A DNA stretch of 64,000 bases from Symbiodinium microadriaticum. Taxonomy: Eukaryota; Sar; Dinophyceae; Suessiales; Symbiodiniaceae. Position 1 is the first letter of the stretch. Each line of letters starts with the position of its first letter. The translations under genes and the position numbers were made by a program. The notes below the pieces were generated by a model, which saw only the letters and a list, made by a program, of their open reading frames with translations, had not been told where the DNA came from and did not search any database. Positions 12,456 to 22,489 of the stretch are shown in pieces. The DNA is taken from contig LSRX01000484.1 of the NCBI GenBank assembly GCA_001939145.1, forward strand, positions 293,350 to 357,349, written 5' to 3'.

Positions 12456-14837
12456 TGCGGGGGAAGAAGCGCAAACATGTTGCAAACAGCGGGAATTCTG
12501 CTGATGGTCTGATTTTGCGTAGATGTAGCCTCGTCCTACACATATCGGCAATTGTGAGGGAACTGCGCAAGTCAAGCCCTGAGCCTGAACCTCTTTCCTT
12601 GCTGGTGCCGCTTCCTTGGCCTAGCAAACGCCATTTAAAGATTTAAAGCCTGAGTCTAAGCACCCTGAGACTGCGAGTTGTGAGGTCTGCATCATGACGG
12701 ACAATCCTCGAAGACCAAAACGCTGCAAATTGCCGCACGGGCTTACCCGGCTGCGTGCCTGCAATTATCCATGAGCCCGAAAAGTGGCCTATCTGGATGA
12801 GGGCTTGGGGATGTAGAGCTTCAGGCTTAAAGCGGGGCCCCCGCCAAGCCTAGGCAACAGAGAAGGGCCAATGTTGATTGAACTTGGACTCAATGCCCAC
12901 ATACCCTTGGACCCAATGCACGAGTTTCCAAGCGAACCTTGATTCAGCGCTTCAGTTGAAATAAGCTCTGTGTAGCTACGACCAATTGGAGCCTCAGCTC
13001 AAGTTCATGCCGCGAGACGTAGTTTGAGCAAGAGTGCGTCATGTTCTGGTCCGGGATCCTGGACCCGGATTTTCGGGCTTGGGCTTTGAGAAAGACAGCA
13101 TTTTCCAGGAAGTTACGATCCCGGAAGCAACCTGACAGCGGCCGAAGCCCCAAATGAGAGACCGAAACCCCACCCCGCGGGTGCCAAAGAGAGGCTCTCA
13201 AACAAGGGGCTACTTCTTCGCGCGAAGGCTGGGGGTTTTGTCGAGGCTTTGTTTGCGCAACCGTGAAAGCCTCGAATCGGCAGAAACCCTCAGAGCCGGA
13301 ACTCAAAACCCGAAGACCCAAGCTGTCAAACCGAACACCCTGAACCAATACTATTCCTTAGGGTCCCTTTTATGTTTATAAATACTTCAAAATGGCCCCC
13401 AAAACCCAGTTCGGTAGGAGAGGCAGAAGGTGTTTGGCTTTTAGCCACAGGCTCGGGGCTCGGGACTTGACTTGCACTGCTTGGGCACTCTTCAACCTGG
13501 CCTAGGCGGGCTAAAGCTGCCTGGGACGTAGTGGCTTAGGAGTTACGGTCAATTCTGGGGTTTGGGGTTTAGGAACTTAGTCCTGCTTTGCTTAATCTCG
13601 GGTTTTCCCCACATTGAGGCGCCGACTGCACGACATCAAATTCGTTCTTTGGATCTCCTGTAGGCGACCACCCGGAACCCGAGGATGGGAGCTTGAACGG
13701 TTTGCCCGGAATTTTGGAACCTGCATTAAGCCCGAAGCTCTATGCATCCTTGCATCCCTGAAGCTCACTATGCATTGTGGCCTCGGCTCGGCTTCACGGT
13801 CTGGGTGAACTGGGGGCTCAGTTTTGACTGCCAGCCTCATTAAAAGAAAGGAGCCTCAAGAAAGGAGCCGGAAGCCCCCCAAATCGAATCGGAGCAGACC
13901 TGTCCTGGCCCTGGCTGGGGAGGGTTTTCAAGCGCCCAAACCCCCAAACCACATGAGCCCGAATCCCCAAATCTGAAAACATGCCCTGCCCCGACTCGTG
14001 AAGCCGAGCCCAGGCTACAATGTAAACTAAGCTTCAAGGTGCAAGGATGCAGGGCTGTAGAGCTTCGGGCTTAATGCGGGCTCCAAAATTCCAGGCAGTC
14101 AAGATTTGAGACAGATTCAGAAGGCTTCAGGTACCTGTAGACTTGCAACGATCTGGGCTTAGGCCGAGGTCGCTGCCTGCGACGTTGAAGCGCTTGATGC
14201 GCGTGAAAGGCTTCGCCTTTGTCAAAACTCGGGCTCATCCCTCATCCCTTCCCTTACCGTCAAAGCGTCTAGGAAGATGTGGGGCCCCTCTGAATTGGAG
14301 GTCTCCTTTTGAAAGGGTCATCATACCTGTAGGGGCTCGTTCCATCTCGGCACTTGCTTTGATGCTGACACACTTTCAGCAGTTTCGCAACCCTGCTTTT
14401 GGGTATGTCAAAGAGGCCCTGGTCTGCACCAAACCTGAAGTAGCCGGTGTATGACACACATACACTCCTGGAATTCATCACCTTGTGCTCCAAAGGATTC
14501 AGAAGCCGCTCGCCTTCACCTAAACGTTTGCTGTGGACTCTCTGAGCACTCATTCAAGATGGGAGCCCTGGTGCCAGTTGTGGCGGAGGCAGCGCCCCTC
14601 CGCAGCGATCGCAAGGGGGCGTAGAACAGTGGCATGGAGGAAGCCCGCACCTGGAGGAGCTTCGGTTCGATCTAGGAGTTCGGGTTTAAGCACTGGGCTC
14701 TTAAGAGCCTTTCCCGGACATCTGCCCGAGTTCGATACAGCAGGCATCTGATTTGTAAACAGACTAACAGAATACTGGAGCCCATGTGGTGTTGAAAAGG
14801 AGCATAGCTGAAAAGCATCATCTAAGCCACGAAAACT
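12456..14837. other. Gene-free DNA left of the retrotransposon
   Basis: I see nothing supportable as a gene. A related pair of passages occurs on opposite strands: the CCGAAGCTCTATGCATCCTTGC-like stretch near 13733 reappears inverted near 14040-14065. Nearby, GGCTCGGCTTCACG at 13789 matches, in reverse complement, CGTGAAGCCGAGCC at 13995. This marks a small imperfect inverted repeat of about 300 bp span. Confidence 0.45.
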
Positions 14838-14843
14838 GAATCT
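14838..14843. repeat. Target-site duplication, left copy
   Basis: GAATCT immediately left of the left LTR matches the six bases right of the right LTR. Copia elements usually duplicate 5 bp, so one of the six may be a chance match. Confidence 0.85.
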
Positions 14844-15002
14844 CTTAGCAAATCAAAAGCACGGCGCAGTCGAACATGTACCTTTTGCCGTGAGGCGAAC
14901 GAATCTAGCTCAGTGGGCCCACTTGGGCGAAAACGGCGCAGCAGAGAAAGGCTTCAGACTCATGTGCCAAGGAGACAAGCAAAAGCATGCACTACTTTCA
15001 CA
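14844..15002 (-). repeat. 3' LTR (159 bp)
   Basis: Identical over 159 bases to 23800-23958. In sense orientation it begins TGTGAAAG, with the usual TG, but ends in GCTAAG rather than CA. The RNase H frame stops 21 bases before it. A short purine run (sense AAAAGAGAA, 15012-15020) is the only candidate polypurine tract and lies 9 bases from the LTR edge, which is a weak fit. Confidence 0.95.
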
Positions 15003-15023
15003 CTGCTATAATTCTCTTTTGGC

Positions 15024-16125
15024 TCATGAGTCCTGCCGTTTAAGGGTAACCTTCGGCTGTTGGAGCCAGTCGTGCATCACTTGCTGCAGCTCTTTAGAGT
15101 GTTTGGTCAGTCCGTCGGCGAACATCAGTTGCGTCGGGACCCAGTGAAAGGAGCTACCTGGCACGACCTCCTGGATTGCACGTATGTTCACCAGGGAGCG
15201 CTTGTCACTCAGGTTCGGGCTGTCCGAAACGACGCAGTCGTAAAGCGACTTTGCGTCTGTAACTGCAAGCTGGCTCAGCCGAGGTTTGACCTTGTGGGCC
15301 GCGATGTTGCACAGGATCTCGCTGAGGAAGAAGTTGATGTAGACACCTCTGTCACAGCCCTCGTCGGCCGCTGAGGCTTCTGCTGCCAGGGTAGAACGGC
15401 ACACCCGCTGCGAACGGCTCGAGCGCCAGTCCAAGAGCATGGCTTCTGCAGGCTTTTCCAGCACGTGAGGTGCACACAAGAGCACCAGGACGCCGCACTG
15501 TGAGCGGCAATTCTCAGCGTTTGCCCAACTTGCGTCGCTGAAGGAAAGGATGACGCTGCTGGTGTTCACGGGCACGTCTGGGATAATGAAGCCATCGTCC
15601 TTGGTGGCGGAGGCGAAGTTCACTGCCTCGTACAAAGCCTTGAGGTCGCCGAGGGTGGTAGCGCCGCCGTGGTTCGAAAGGCTGTTCACTGCCGAAAGCT
15701 CTGGGCGGCTCTGTCCGGAAACCCACTGAAGACAACCAGTCACGCTGCGGAACTCCGCGCGCTGCTCTGTTGTGAGAGTGGAGTTTAAGTCGGCTCCACG
15801 AGGTAATTTCCCGGAGGTCATGCCGCCGATGAACTCCCTTTGGCAGACGTGAAGGTAGTGTCGGCCATTCGCCTTCTGCTTCAAGGTGATCTGCTTTCCT
15901 TTAAAGGTCACCGCCTTGCCCACCTCGAAGTCTTGCAGAGAACCCCACTTGAAGGCGTCCTTGACCTCGTCGAGGTTGTAGTCGGAGCGGTAGGCGCCGA
16001 GGAAGTCGTCGACGTAGACGATAATGATCGAAAGCAGATGTCCTTGAGGGCAGAATTTAAGAAAGACCATCTTGTCAAAGGAGTGCTGGCGGTAGTTGAG
16101 GTCGGTCAGCCGCTTGATGACCGGA
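15024..16125 (-). CDS. Copia reverse transcriptase C-terminal part and RNase H
   Basis: This frame continues the polymerase from the upstream frame after a shift near 16125; the open frame formally runs up to 16601, but there it is a shadow. The polymerase active site IIVYVDDFLG lies at 16005-16020. The RNase H domain follows with all four expected acidic positions: SFSDASWA, TLAAEA, VTDAKSLYD and the late FADGLTK. The region copies RNA into DNA and removes the template. The protein ends at 15024, just before the LTR, as is normal for the last domain of copia pol. Catalytic residues are intact, so decay here is limited to the frame break. Confidence 0.93.
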
Positions 16126-19100
16126 GGGACCAAAGGCGGGGTGCGTTGCTGAGGCCGTACACGTTGGTGCAAACCAGGTACAAGGGGGCCTTCCAACACG
16201 AAGTCAAGGCCGTCACTCCGTCCTTTGGAGGGAGCAGGTAGAGCGGAAGTTCTCGCTCTGCGTCTGACAAGTCTCCTTGAAGGAAAGCCGTTGAGGCGTC
16301 CCCTGCCCAGCCGAACCACTTTTTCTTTGAGTCGGCGAACTCGGAGTTGCTCCCAGAGGTCAGGATGATGAACAGGATGTGCTCCGAGGTCCGGTTCGGC
16401 GTGGCACATTCGCGGTTCAGCCTGTAGATGTCCGGGTCGCGGTGGCCCAAAGCGACCACTCTGCACTTGGCCGCCAGTTGGCCCATGCCCTTGTTCTTGT
16501 CTCGGAAGCAGCTGCGGGTCCTGAGGACCCTTTTCGCCAGCACCTTGTCTCGAAGTACTGACTGTGCCTCGGTGTGGCTCAGGGGTTTGACAGAGCCCCA
16601 TTCGAGCCAGCTCTTTGCCTCCTTCTCAGTGGCCGCGACGTACGCCTTGATGTCAGCGGGGTCCATGTCGAGGATCTGTCTCCAGGGGATCTCGCGGTCG
16701 AGTGCCTTGGCTTCGGCGCGGGTCATGCCGCGCTTTTCCGTTGAAGGCGCAACGTCGCTCCAGTCGCTGTCGCTGGTGTCGCTGTCGGCGGCCTGCTTGT
16801 CGAGGTTCTTGACGTCGTCGAGGCGGTGCTTGGAGTTGAGGTAAGCTTTGTAGCAGCGCTCCTCCTTGGGGCCGTAACCTTCAGTCAGCTCGTTGCCGGG
16901 AGTGCAGTGGTAAAGCTCGCCCTCGTCAAGAAAGAAGGTGGTCAGTGCCTCGAAAGGGCGTTTGGCCGGCAGCAAGCTTGGCTGGCCTCCTTCCTGCGCC
17001 GAAGGCTCGCTGGTAACAGGCGTCGTTGGGGGCCGCACTGAGGACGTGCTGTCTGCTGAGGCTGCTTCTTGGCCTGGTGCTCCCCCAGAAGAAGCCGCCA
17101 AAGGAGTTGACCCTGTGGTTGAACGTCCTCGTGCTCCGGTGGTTGTAGAGAAGAGCTGCTCCAGCTCGGCTGGTTGTAGTGGCTCAGGTTCCGCCTCGGA
17201 CTCGTAAGCTGCCGAAGAAAACGGTGCGGACTCCCAACCTGGTTCCAAAGGCGTCTCTGGTACTGGTACCTCAGGGACAGGTGGTTCAGGAAGTTCTTCT
17301 GGTAGCTGCGCTGGTTCCTGTCGTTCTTCGGCTCGTGTCTGAGAACCGTCTGGGACAGGTGGTTCTGGAAGTTCTTGTGGTAGCTGCGCTTGTGGTTCCT
17401 GTAGTTCTTCGGCTCGTGTGTCTGCCACGGGTCTCGCCGGTGGCGCTGGTGAGCGACTCCTGGGCGTTCTCGGCGCAGAAGTGCCCCGTGGAGTGCGTGG
17501 AATCGAAGCTCCACGCCTTGCTCCAGCAGACGGGTCTCCCAGTCTGGCCACGTTCCGCACGAAGGTGTTCTGGACGGTGGGCTGGTACACTAAGTTCTGC
17601 ACTGTCTGGTCCACGTCCAGCGTAACTTGAGAAGTTTCCACGGGAGGTGGCGTACTCGAAGAAGCCGCCGCCGCCGGAAGTGAAGAAGCCGAAGTCAAAG
17701 CCGCTGCCATATCCAGGTCCTTCCCTGCCAGGGCGTCCAGGTCCGGCATCTCGGCGTCATCCGCCTGTTGTCGTTGGTCTGGCGCGGGTCCGGTCTCATC
17801 TGTCCAAAGGGCCTGGTCGAGAGTCTGCGAAGCGTCCTTGAGTGCCGCAACGTCGGGCTCGGTTGGCAGCCAAGCCTCGAAACCGGTCGCCGCCCTGAGC
17901 TGTTCCACTGCGACCAGTGCCGTGGTAGTGCCGGATCGGACCCAGGCCATTTTCCCAGAAGGGGAGGCCGGATCCCAAGACAGGAATCGAGCGGTGATCC
18001 ATCCTCCTCTTTTCTTCAACCCTTTCTTTCGCCAGCGCCAAAAAGAGCAGGCCTGTCCAGGTTGAAGCTGGGGCACCTTGGCATCACGCGTCTTGCGAAG
18101 GATGGCCCGCCGCATGCTTTGTCGCACGTTGAGATCATAGAGGGTTTTCAAAGCTTCCGATCTAATGATCTCTACGGTTGCCGCCGGGTCATCCGTAGGA
18201 GTAGCAGTCAGCACGTTGAAGTCAGTAAGCAAGCCTCCTGGAAGTCGTGGCACCCGGCCGAACACAGCCTGAAAAGCGGACCTTCCCCGGCTCAGCGTCA
18301 TACTGTTCACCGCGTGCAGCACCGGGGCCAGGAGCAACTTGATATCTGTGACGCTGGTGGCAGCAAAGGTGTCCACAAGCTTCTCCATCACTGTGCGAAG
18401 GAAGGCGTTCTGGCGCTCCACGTGGCCAATCTGCCAATGTGCTTCGGCCGCGCAGTAGTCCACCATCACGCCGTGGGAGCGCAACCGCTCCTGAAAGGCA
18501 CCTTGAAAGGTGGTGTCAGGGTCCAGGGCAATCTGGGTCATGAGGCCGAAGGGCTTGAGCCAGATATTGTCCAGCACGTCGTAGGCGTCCTGGGGCTCGC
18601 GGCTGCGAAGGAAGCCGGCCTGGTGGAACCTTGTGGCCACATCCACGGCTCCAAGAATCATGCAGCTGCGGCCTTGGAGGTCTCTCAAGTAGAAGATGTC
18701 AACCTCCACCCGGTCGCCGAACTGGAAGGCGTTGATCGTTGCGGTTGCGGGTCGTGGTGCTTGAGGTCCTTTGAGTCTTTCGCAAGTGCTGCACTTCAGC
18801 TTCCGGATAGCCTCGATGAACAAGCTGCTGGGGGAGCCAGAAGCCGTGGCCATGCGAATAAGCTCCTGGGCTGTTGGGTGCCCCAAGTTGATATGGGCAC
18901 GGGCAATCGACCGGCGAACTTCCACTGGCACCTGAGGAGAGAGGTCGGGGAAGGAGACGTCGGTCGGAAGGCCAGGTACAGGGGCCTGTGGTTCAAGTGG
19001 CCGGTCCTGCAGCTCATCAGCAATGAGGTGGCCGTACACCAAGATGCCGCACCTCACCGGCTTGGTGAACCTTTGCTTGGGGTGCCGGACCAGACTCAGG

Positions 19101-19390
19101 TCCTCGGTCTCCACCGCCTTGCTGCCGTCGTTGTATAGATGAGGAAGGCTCCCCTGGCAGTGTACGGAACGTCTTGTGGCAACCTGCGCTGCGAGGGTGT
19201 CTGCCTTCTCAAGCTTCATGCGAAAAAGCTCCGAGATCCTTCGTCCCGCCTCGGAGGAAGGGTCGATGTCGTAGGGGCGCGTGCCCGGGTTGCCAAAAGA
19301 ACGGCTCAGCATCTCGGCAATATCGTCCCACTCTTCTAGTCGAGAAACCGGGCTCTGGTAAGTCACGAAAGCCTGGAAAATGCCAAACCG
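16126..19390 (-). CDS. Copia integrase and reverse transcriptase N-terminal part
   Basis: The coding part starts near GIFQAFVTYQ, at the frame change around 19390; the open frame reaches 19492 in shadow. A GAG-pre-integrase zinc-binding module with two His (RAHINLGHPT) and two Cys (CSTCERL) lies near 18895-18780. The integrase core follows, with acidic residues in VEVDIFY (18700), ALDPDTTF and GHVERQN (18418); the last two are 34-35 residues apart. A long Pro/Ala/Ser/Glu-rich linker (about 17700-17150) with repeated LPEELPEPPVP-like units comes next. The reverse transcriptase then opens with KRVLRTRSCFRDK and AGDASTAFLQGDL. The frame is lost after VYGLSNAPRLW near 16130, where family members continue without a break. 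Confidence 0.93.
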
Positions 19391-19985
19391 TGTGGGTCTT
19401 TGCCGCGCACGTAGTCCCGAATCATGTGAAGGAAGGCGTCCCGGTGGTGCGCAAAGTCCGGGGTGTAGCCTTGATCGTCTTTCCCAAACCAAGAAGAAGC
19501 CCCCGGGATAGTCGTAGCCAGGGTCGTGGCCGCACGGCCGTGCCCGAAGGTGGTGCAGTTCATCTCAAAAGAAGAAGCCACACCTTGGAGACCTTGCCCG
19601 GAGAGACCAATCACCAGTGATGCCCGTCCTGCGTCCATCTGCTCCTGCATCATCTCGAAGAGGAGGCCGTCCTCGAAGCCGTCAAGGTGGTGGTCGAGGA
19701 GCGAAACACAAAGAACGTGTGGCCGAAGCCGTCGTAGTGCTCGCAATGCTTGTTGTCGTGAAGCCGGTCCGCGAGGGAGGTCGTAGGTCAGCGCGGCCGG
19801 CAACAAAGTCGAGGAGAGCTTCAGCTCCGCCGCGTCGCCGCACAGGTCAAAGCCGAAGTCGTGGATCACTAGGAGGTCCACCGTGTGAGGGGGTCGTGCT
19901 GCCGTAGAAGGTTGTCCTTGGTACATATCCACCTCGCTCTCCAGGGTGCGCGCTGACCGAGCCCAGTCTCCTTTTAGTCGTCTGC
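19391..19985 (-). CDS. Retroelement inter-domain segment with Rossmann-like pattern
   Basis: In the same frame as the protease, after an excursion into another frame, the segment reads as alternating hydrophobic strands and helices: VDLLVIHDFGFDL, then an Arg/Leu-rich helix, RPHVLCVSLLDHH, then ASLVIGLSGQGLQG. The pattern resembles a class I nucleotide-binding (Rossmann-like) fold. From memory, dinoflagellate copia elements often carry an extra methyltransferase-like domain between protease and integrase; here the position that would hold a Pro-Cys active site reads SLLDHH. The role is unknown, and the assignment is inference from pattern only. The segment joins to integrase by a frame change near 19390. 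Confidence 0.55.
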
Positions 19986-20540
19986 GTGTTCCCAGTCGAA
20001 GTCCAGGTCCGTTTCGTCCTGGATAAGGCGCCATGGGTCCACATCCATCTCGCTGCTGCTGCTTGGCCGGCTCCGTCGGGAAATGCGCCTCGGTGGTGCT
20101 GAGAAGGTCTTGGGTGATGCCGCGCTCAAGGAGGCCCGGGTCGAAGGTTTGCGGTTGGCCGCCGAGGACGCCGAGCCCCGAGGTACAGTATTGGAGGAAG
20201 ACGGCAAGGGAGGCTGCGAACTTAAAAGCTTGCAGTCGAAGTCCTTGTCGGGGTGTTCTTCCCAGACTCGGTGCTCCTGGTACCTCCAACGCTTCAGGCA
20301 TCTCTTGGATGGGGCGAATTTCCCGTACGCGTTCCCGTACCTTGTGTACTCCGGGTGCTTGCAGCTGGAGGGCGGATTCGCGAACTGTTTGTCCAGGATC
20401 GGCGGCACTGCCTCGTAGACGGAGTCCGGAAGCATGCCGAGGCGAACCGCCGTGGTCAGCGTCACGAAGAAGTTCTTCTTGAAGTCGAGGAGGGCCGCCA
20501 CGTACCTCCGCCACTTGCGCAACCATTGCGGGGGAGTCGC
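19976..20540 (-). CDS. Retroelement Cys-containing segment, frame-shifted
   Basis: From about 20530 the protein-like reading moves to a different frame (RRYVAALLDFKKNFF...) and ends at a stop at 19976. It contains CKHPEYTRYGNAYGKFAP followed by SKRCLKRWRYQEH, a Cys/His-type module that looks as if one Cys of a CxxC pair has become Ser (SKRC). A Ser/Arg/Pro-rich stretch and an acidic tail follow. Such modules occur in dinoflagellate copia elements upstream of integrase and may bind zinc or nucleic acid. The segment is read from the same transcript as its neighbours and should be in frame with them in an intact copy. Confidence 0.6.
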
Positions 20541-21795
20541 CAGCTGAGTCGTCAGCCCAGGCATGTGACGCGGGTGTTGCGGAAGGAGAGGGCAAAGTCG
20601 CCAAATCACCTTGAACCACAAGCTCCGGAGGTGGATCGTTCCAATCAACACTGCTTTGCAAACTGTGCCATGACTGCATGCTGCCACTGAACTGCACAAT
20701 GCTCACTGTCAGGTGCCCGTGGATCCTAAGGAGGGGCACCGTCACATGCAAAGTGGTAAACGTCACAAGGTTGTTCGGCAAATCAAGAACCATACCCAGA
20801 GCATCAAGAAGCCTATTGGAAGCCAGCAAAGGAATTTCTACATCGAGAGCGCCGGCTCCGATGAGGAGGTCCACGCCTCCAATCCCAACGGGAAGGTAAG
20901 CTCGCTGCTTCGCCTTGAGCGGAGGCCCCGAGCCGAACTGAAAAACGTCCTGCAGAGGAGCGCTATGCCACTGCAGCGCCTGTTCATCCAAAAGCGCAGC
21001 CTGCTCAGCAAGCCAGCGTGTTCCGCAACACGTGCGCTGGCACGCGGTGTCGAGAATCATCATGCCGCGGAAGCTTGGCTCGTGCATGCTGCGGGCCTGA
21101 ACACCGAAGACCACGTTCACCTGAAACATCTTGCCGTAGTGTTCGTTGGCGGGCTGGTCCGTCACCTCCAGGGCCCCGAAGTCCTTGACAAAGAAGGCCT
21201 GGTGGGATCGCCGGTCCTTGTTCCCGCCGGTGCCGCCAGGGGTTGCCGAGGACGAAGAAGAAGAAGGCCGCTGGGAAGAAGTCGTCATAGGACACTCGGG
21301 GTCTCCTTTCCAGTGGCCGCGCTCCCCGCAGGCGGCACAATGTGTGACCCGCTTTTGGGCCGCCACGTCCTTGCCGGTGCCTTTGCCATCTCGGCCGTCC
21401 CGCTGGCCTTTCCCGTCGCGAGGTCCACCGCTGAACTTCCGACCGAGCTTGAGGGAGCTGAGCTTCTTGGCCGTGACCGTAAGAACGTCCAGCGCCTCGG
21501 TGATCGGGTCCGCGCCCTCGTCCGGCTCGTCGTCGGGAAGGTTGTCGTTGTCGGGGGCGTCGGCCAGGTCATCGTCCTGCTCGTCGCGCTCGTCCTGCGA
21601 CTGCTCCTCGGGGATCTCCTCCAGGGCCGTCTCGTCGACCTGGTCGGTCTTATACACTCTGCGGGGGCCGCCTCTGCCAGGATAGCCTTTGGGACCGTGC
21701 CCGTGCGAAGTAGAGGAAGAAGCCGCCGAGGTCGAGCCAGGCTTGCCCTTGCCACCTGGAGCGGGACTGGGGCGAGGAAAGGGACACCACCCTGC
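20531..21795 (-). CDS. Gag C-terminal part, zinc knuckle and aspartic protease
   Basis: The frame is open from about 21805, beginning near FPRPSPAPGGKGKPGSTS; the first upstream stop is near 21810 within the foreign segment. It has a Gly/Ser-rich linker, then a very acidic stretch. A zinc knuckle follows, CAACGERGHWKGDPEC (21292-21339), spaced CX2CX4HX6C instead of the usual CX2CX4HX4C. The protease-like part has MMILDTACQRTCCG near 21045-21060 and a later LIGAGALDVEIPLL that fits the second half of a retropepsin. The active-site triad reads Asp-Thr-Ala where Asp-Ser/Thr-Gly is usual. The protein-like reading leaves this frame near 20530. Confidence 0.85.
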
Positions 21796-22187
21796 ACTTC
21801 CACAAGTTCACCAGCGGCGCGGCCGGGGAGCTCTCCCTGAAGTGGGACCCCGTCGCAAACTCGGAGAGCGTGCAGCGGGCCCGCGAAAGCAGCCGTTGCA
21901 CATCAGCCTGTAAGGTAAAGATGGAGGAGCGCAGACGCGGAGGCTTTCGCGTCAAGCCCAGCTTTGGTCAGGTCCTAGGCTACATACAGGAGGGCGAGCC
22001 GCTTACCCTGGATCTCCCGAACCGCAAGGCCAGCATCTACACCAGCAGTCACTTCTATTTGGATGATTTTCCCAACGCCCCGGAGCCCTTCAGCGACGCC
22101 CCGCTGCCCCACACCAGCCTCAACCCAGCCGCGGCCTTTGAAACGGCCGACGAGGGTTGCAATCAAAGGGAAAAACCTAAACCCTAA
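21756..22187 (+). pseudogene. Foreign plus-strand coding segment inside gag, unknown product
   Basis: A plus-strand frame is open here against the direction of the retroelement, and its composition is protein-like: DTTLHFHKFTSGAAGEL, SLKWDPVANSESVQ, FGQVLGYIQEGEPLTLDLPN and ASIYTSSHFYLDDFPN. I do not recognise the protein. The minus-strand gag reading stops making sense across exactly this interval. The frame ends at a stop made by telomere-like CCTAAACCC repeats. Probably it is a piece of another transcript joined into the element by template switching or recombination, lacking a proper start and end. Confidence 0.55.
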
Positions 22188-22220
22188 ACCCTAAACCCCT
22201 ATAAACCCTAAACCCGTAAC
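22170..22220. repeat. Telomere-like CCCTAAA cluster inside the retrotransposon
   Basis: Several near-tandem copies of CCCTAAA (AACCTAAACCCTAAACCC and following units) form the clearest telomere-type cluster in the window. A second short patch, ACCCTAACCCCAAACCCTGAACCCTAAA, broken into variants, lies at 22459-22487, at the other edge of the foreign segment. Confidence 0.9.
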
Positions 22221-22458
22221 ATACCGAAATCCTGGGCCTCTGAACATCAAGATTGGACCATTCCCCGAGACCTGTGAATCCGCTGAACGTCTTTCACGTC
22301 AAAAGGCCCAACAGAGCCCCAGGACGCTCTTCACGAAATCATGCCGGGGCCCAAAGTCCTGTGTCACAAATTTTGTACAGTTGTGGGAAGGAACGACAGA
22401 CCCGGCGAACCTTCATCCCCAAACTCTGCGTCAACGGTTTTAGGGGGTTTTAGTATTT
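22221..22458. other. Non-coding part of the segment replacing gag
   Basis: This lies between the two telomere-like patches. No protein-like frame on either strand; composition resembles the gene-free DNA elsewhere in the window. Confidence 0.5.
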
Positions 22459-22489
22459 TACCCTAACCCCAAACCCTGAACCCTAAAGG

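Noticed and set aside
15010-15026. Partial match to the dinoflagellate spliced leader (TTTTGGCTCA)
   Set aside because: Only about ten bases match, the rest differs, and it lies antisense between the RNase H stop and the 3' LTR, where a relict leader would not be expected.
17768-19138. 456-codon plus-strand ORF
   Set aside because: It lies antisense to the integrase frame, whose motifs (HHCC, D, D, E) are clear. The plus frame has no domain and arises from GC-rich codon structure of the real strand.
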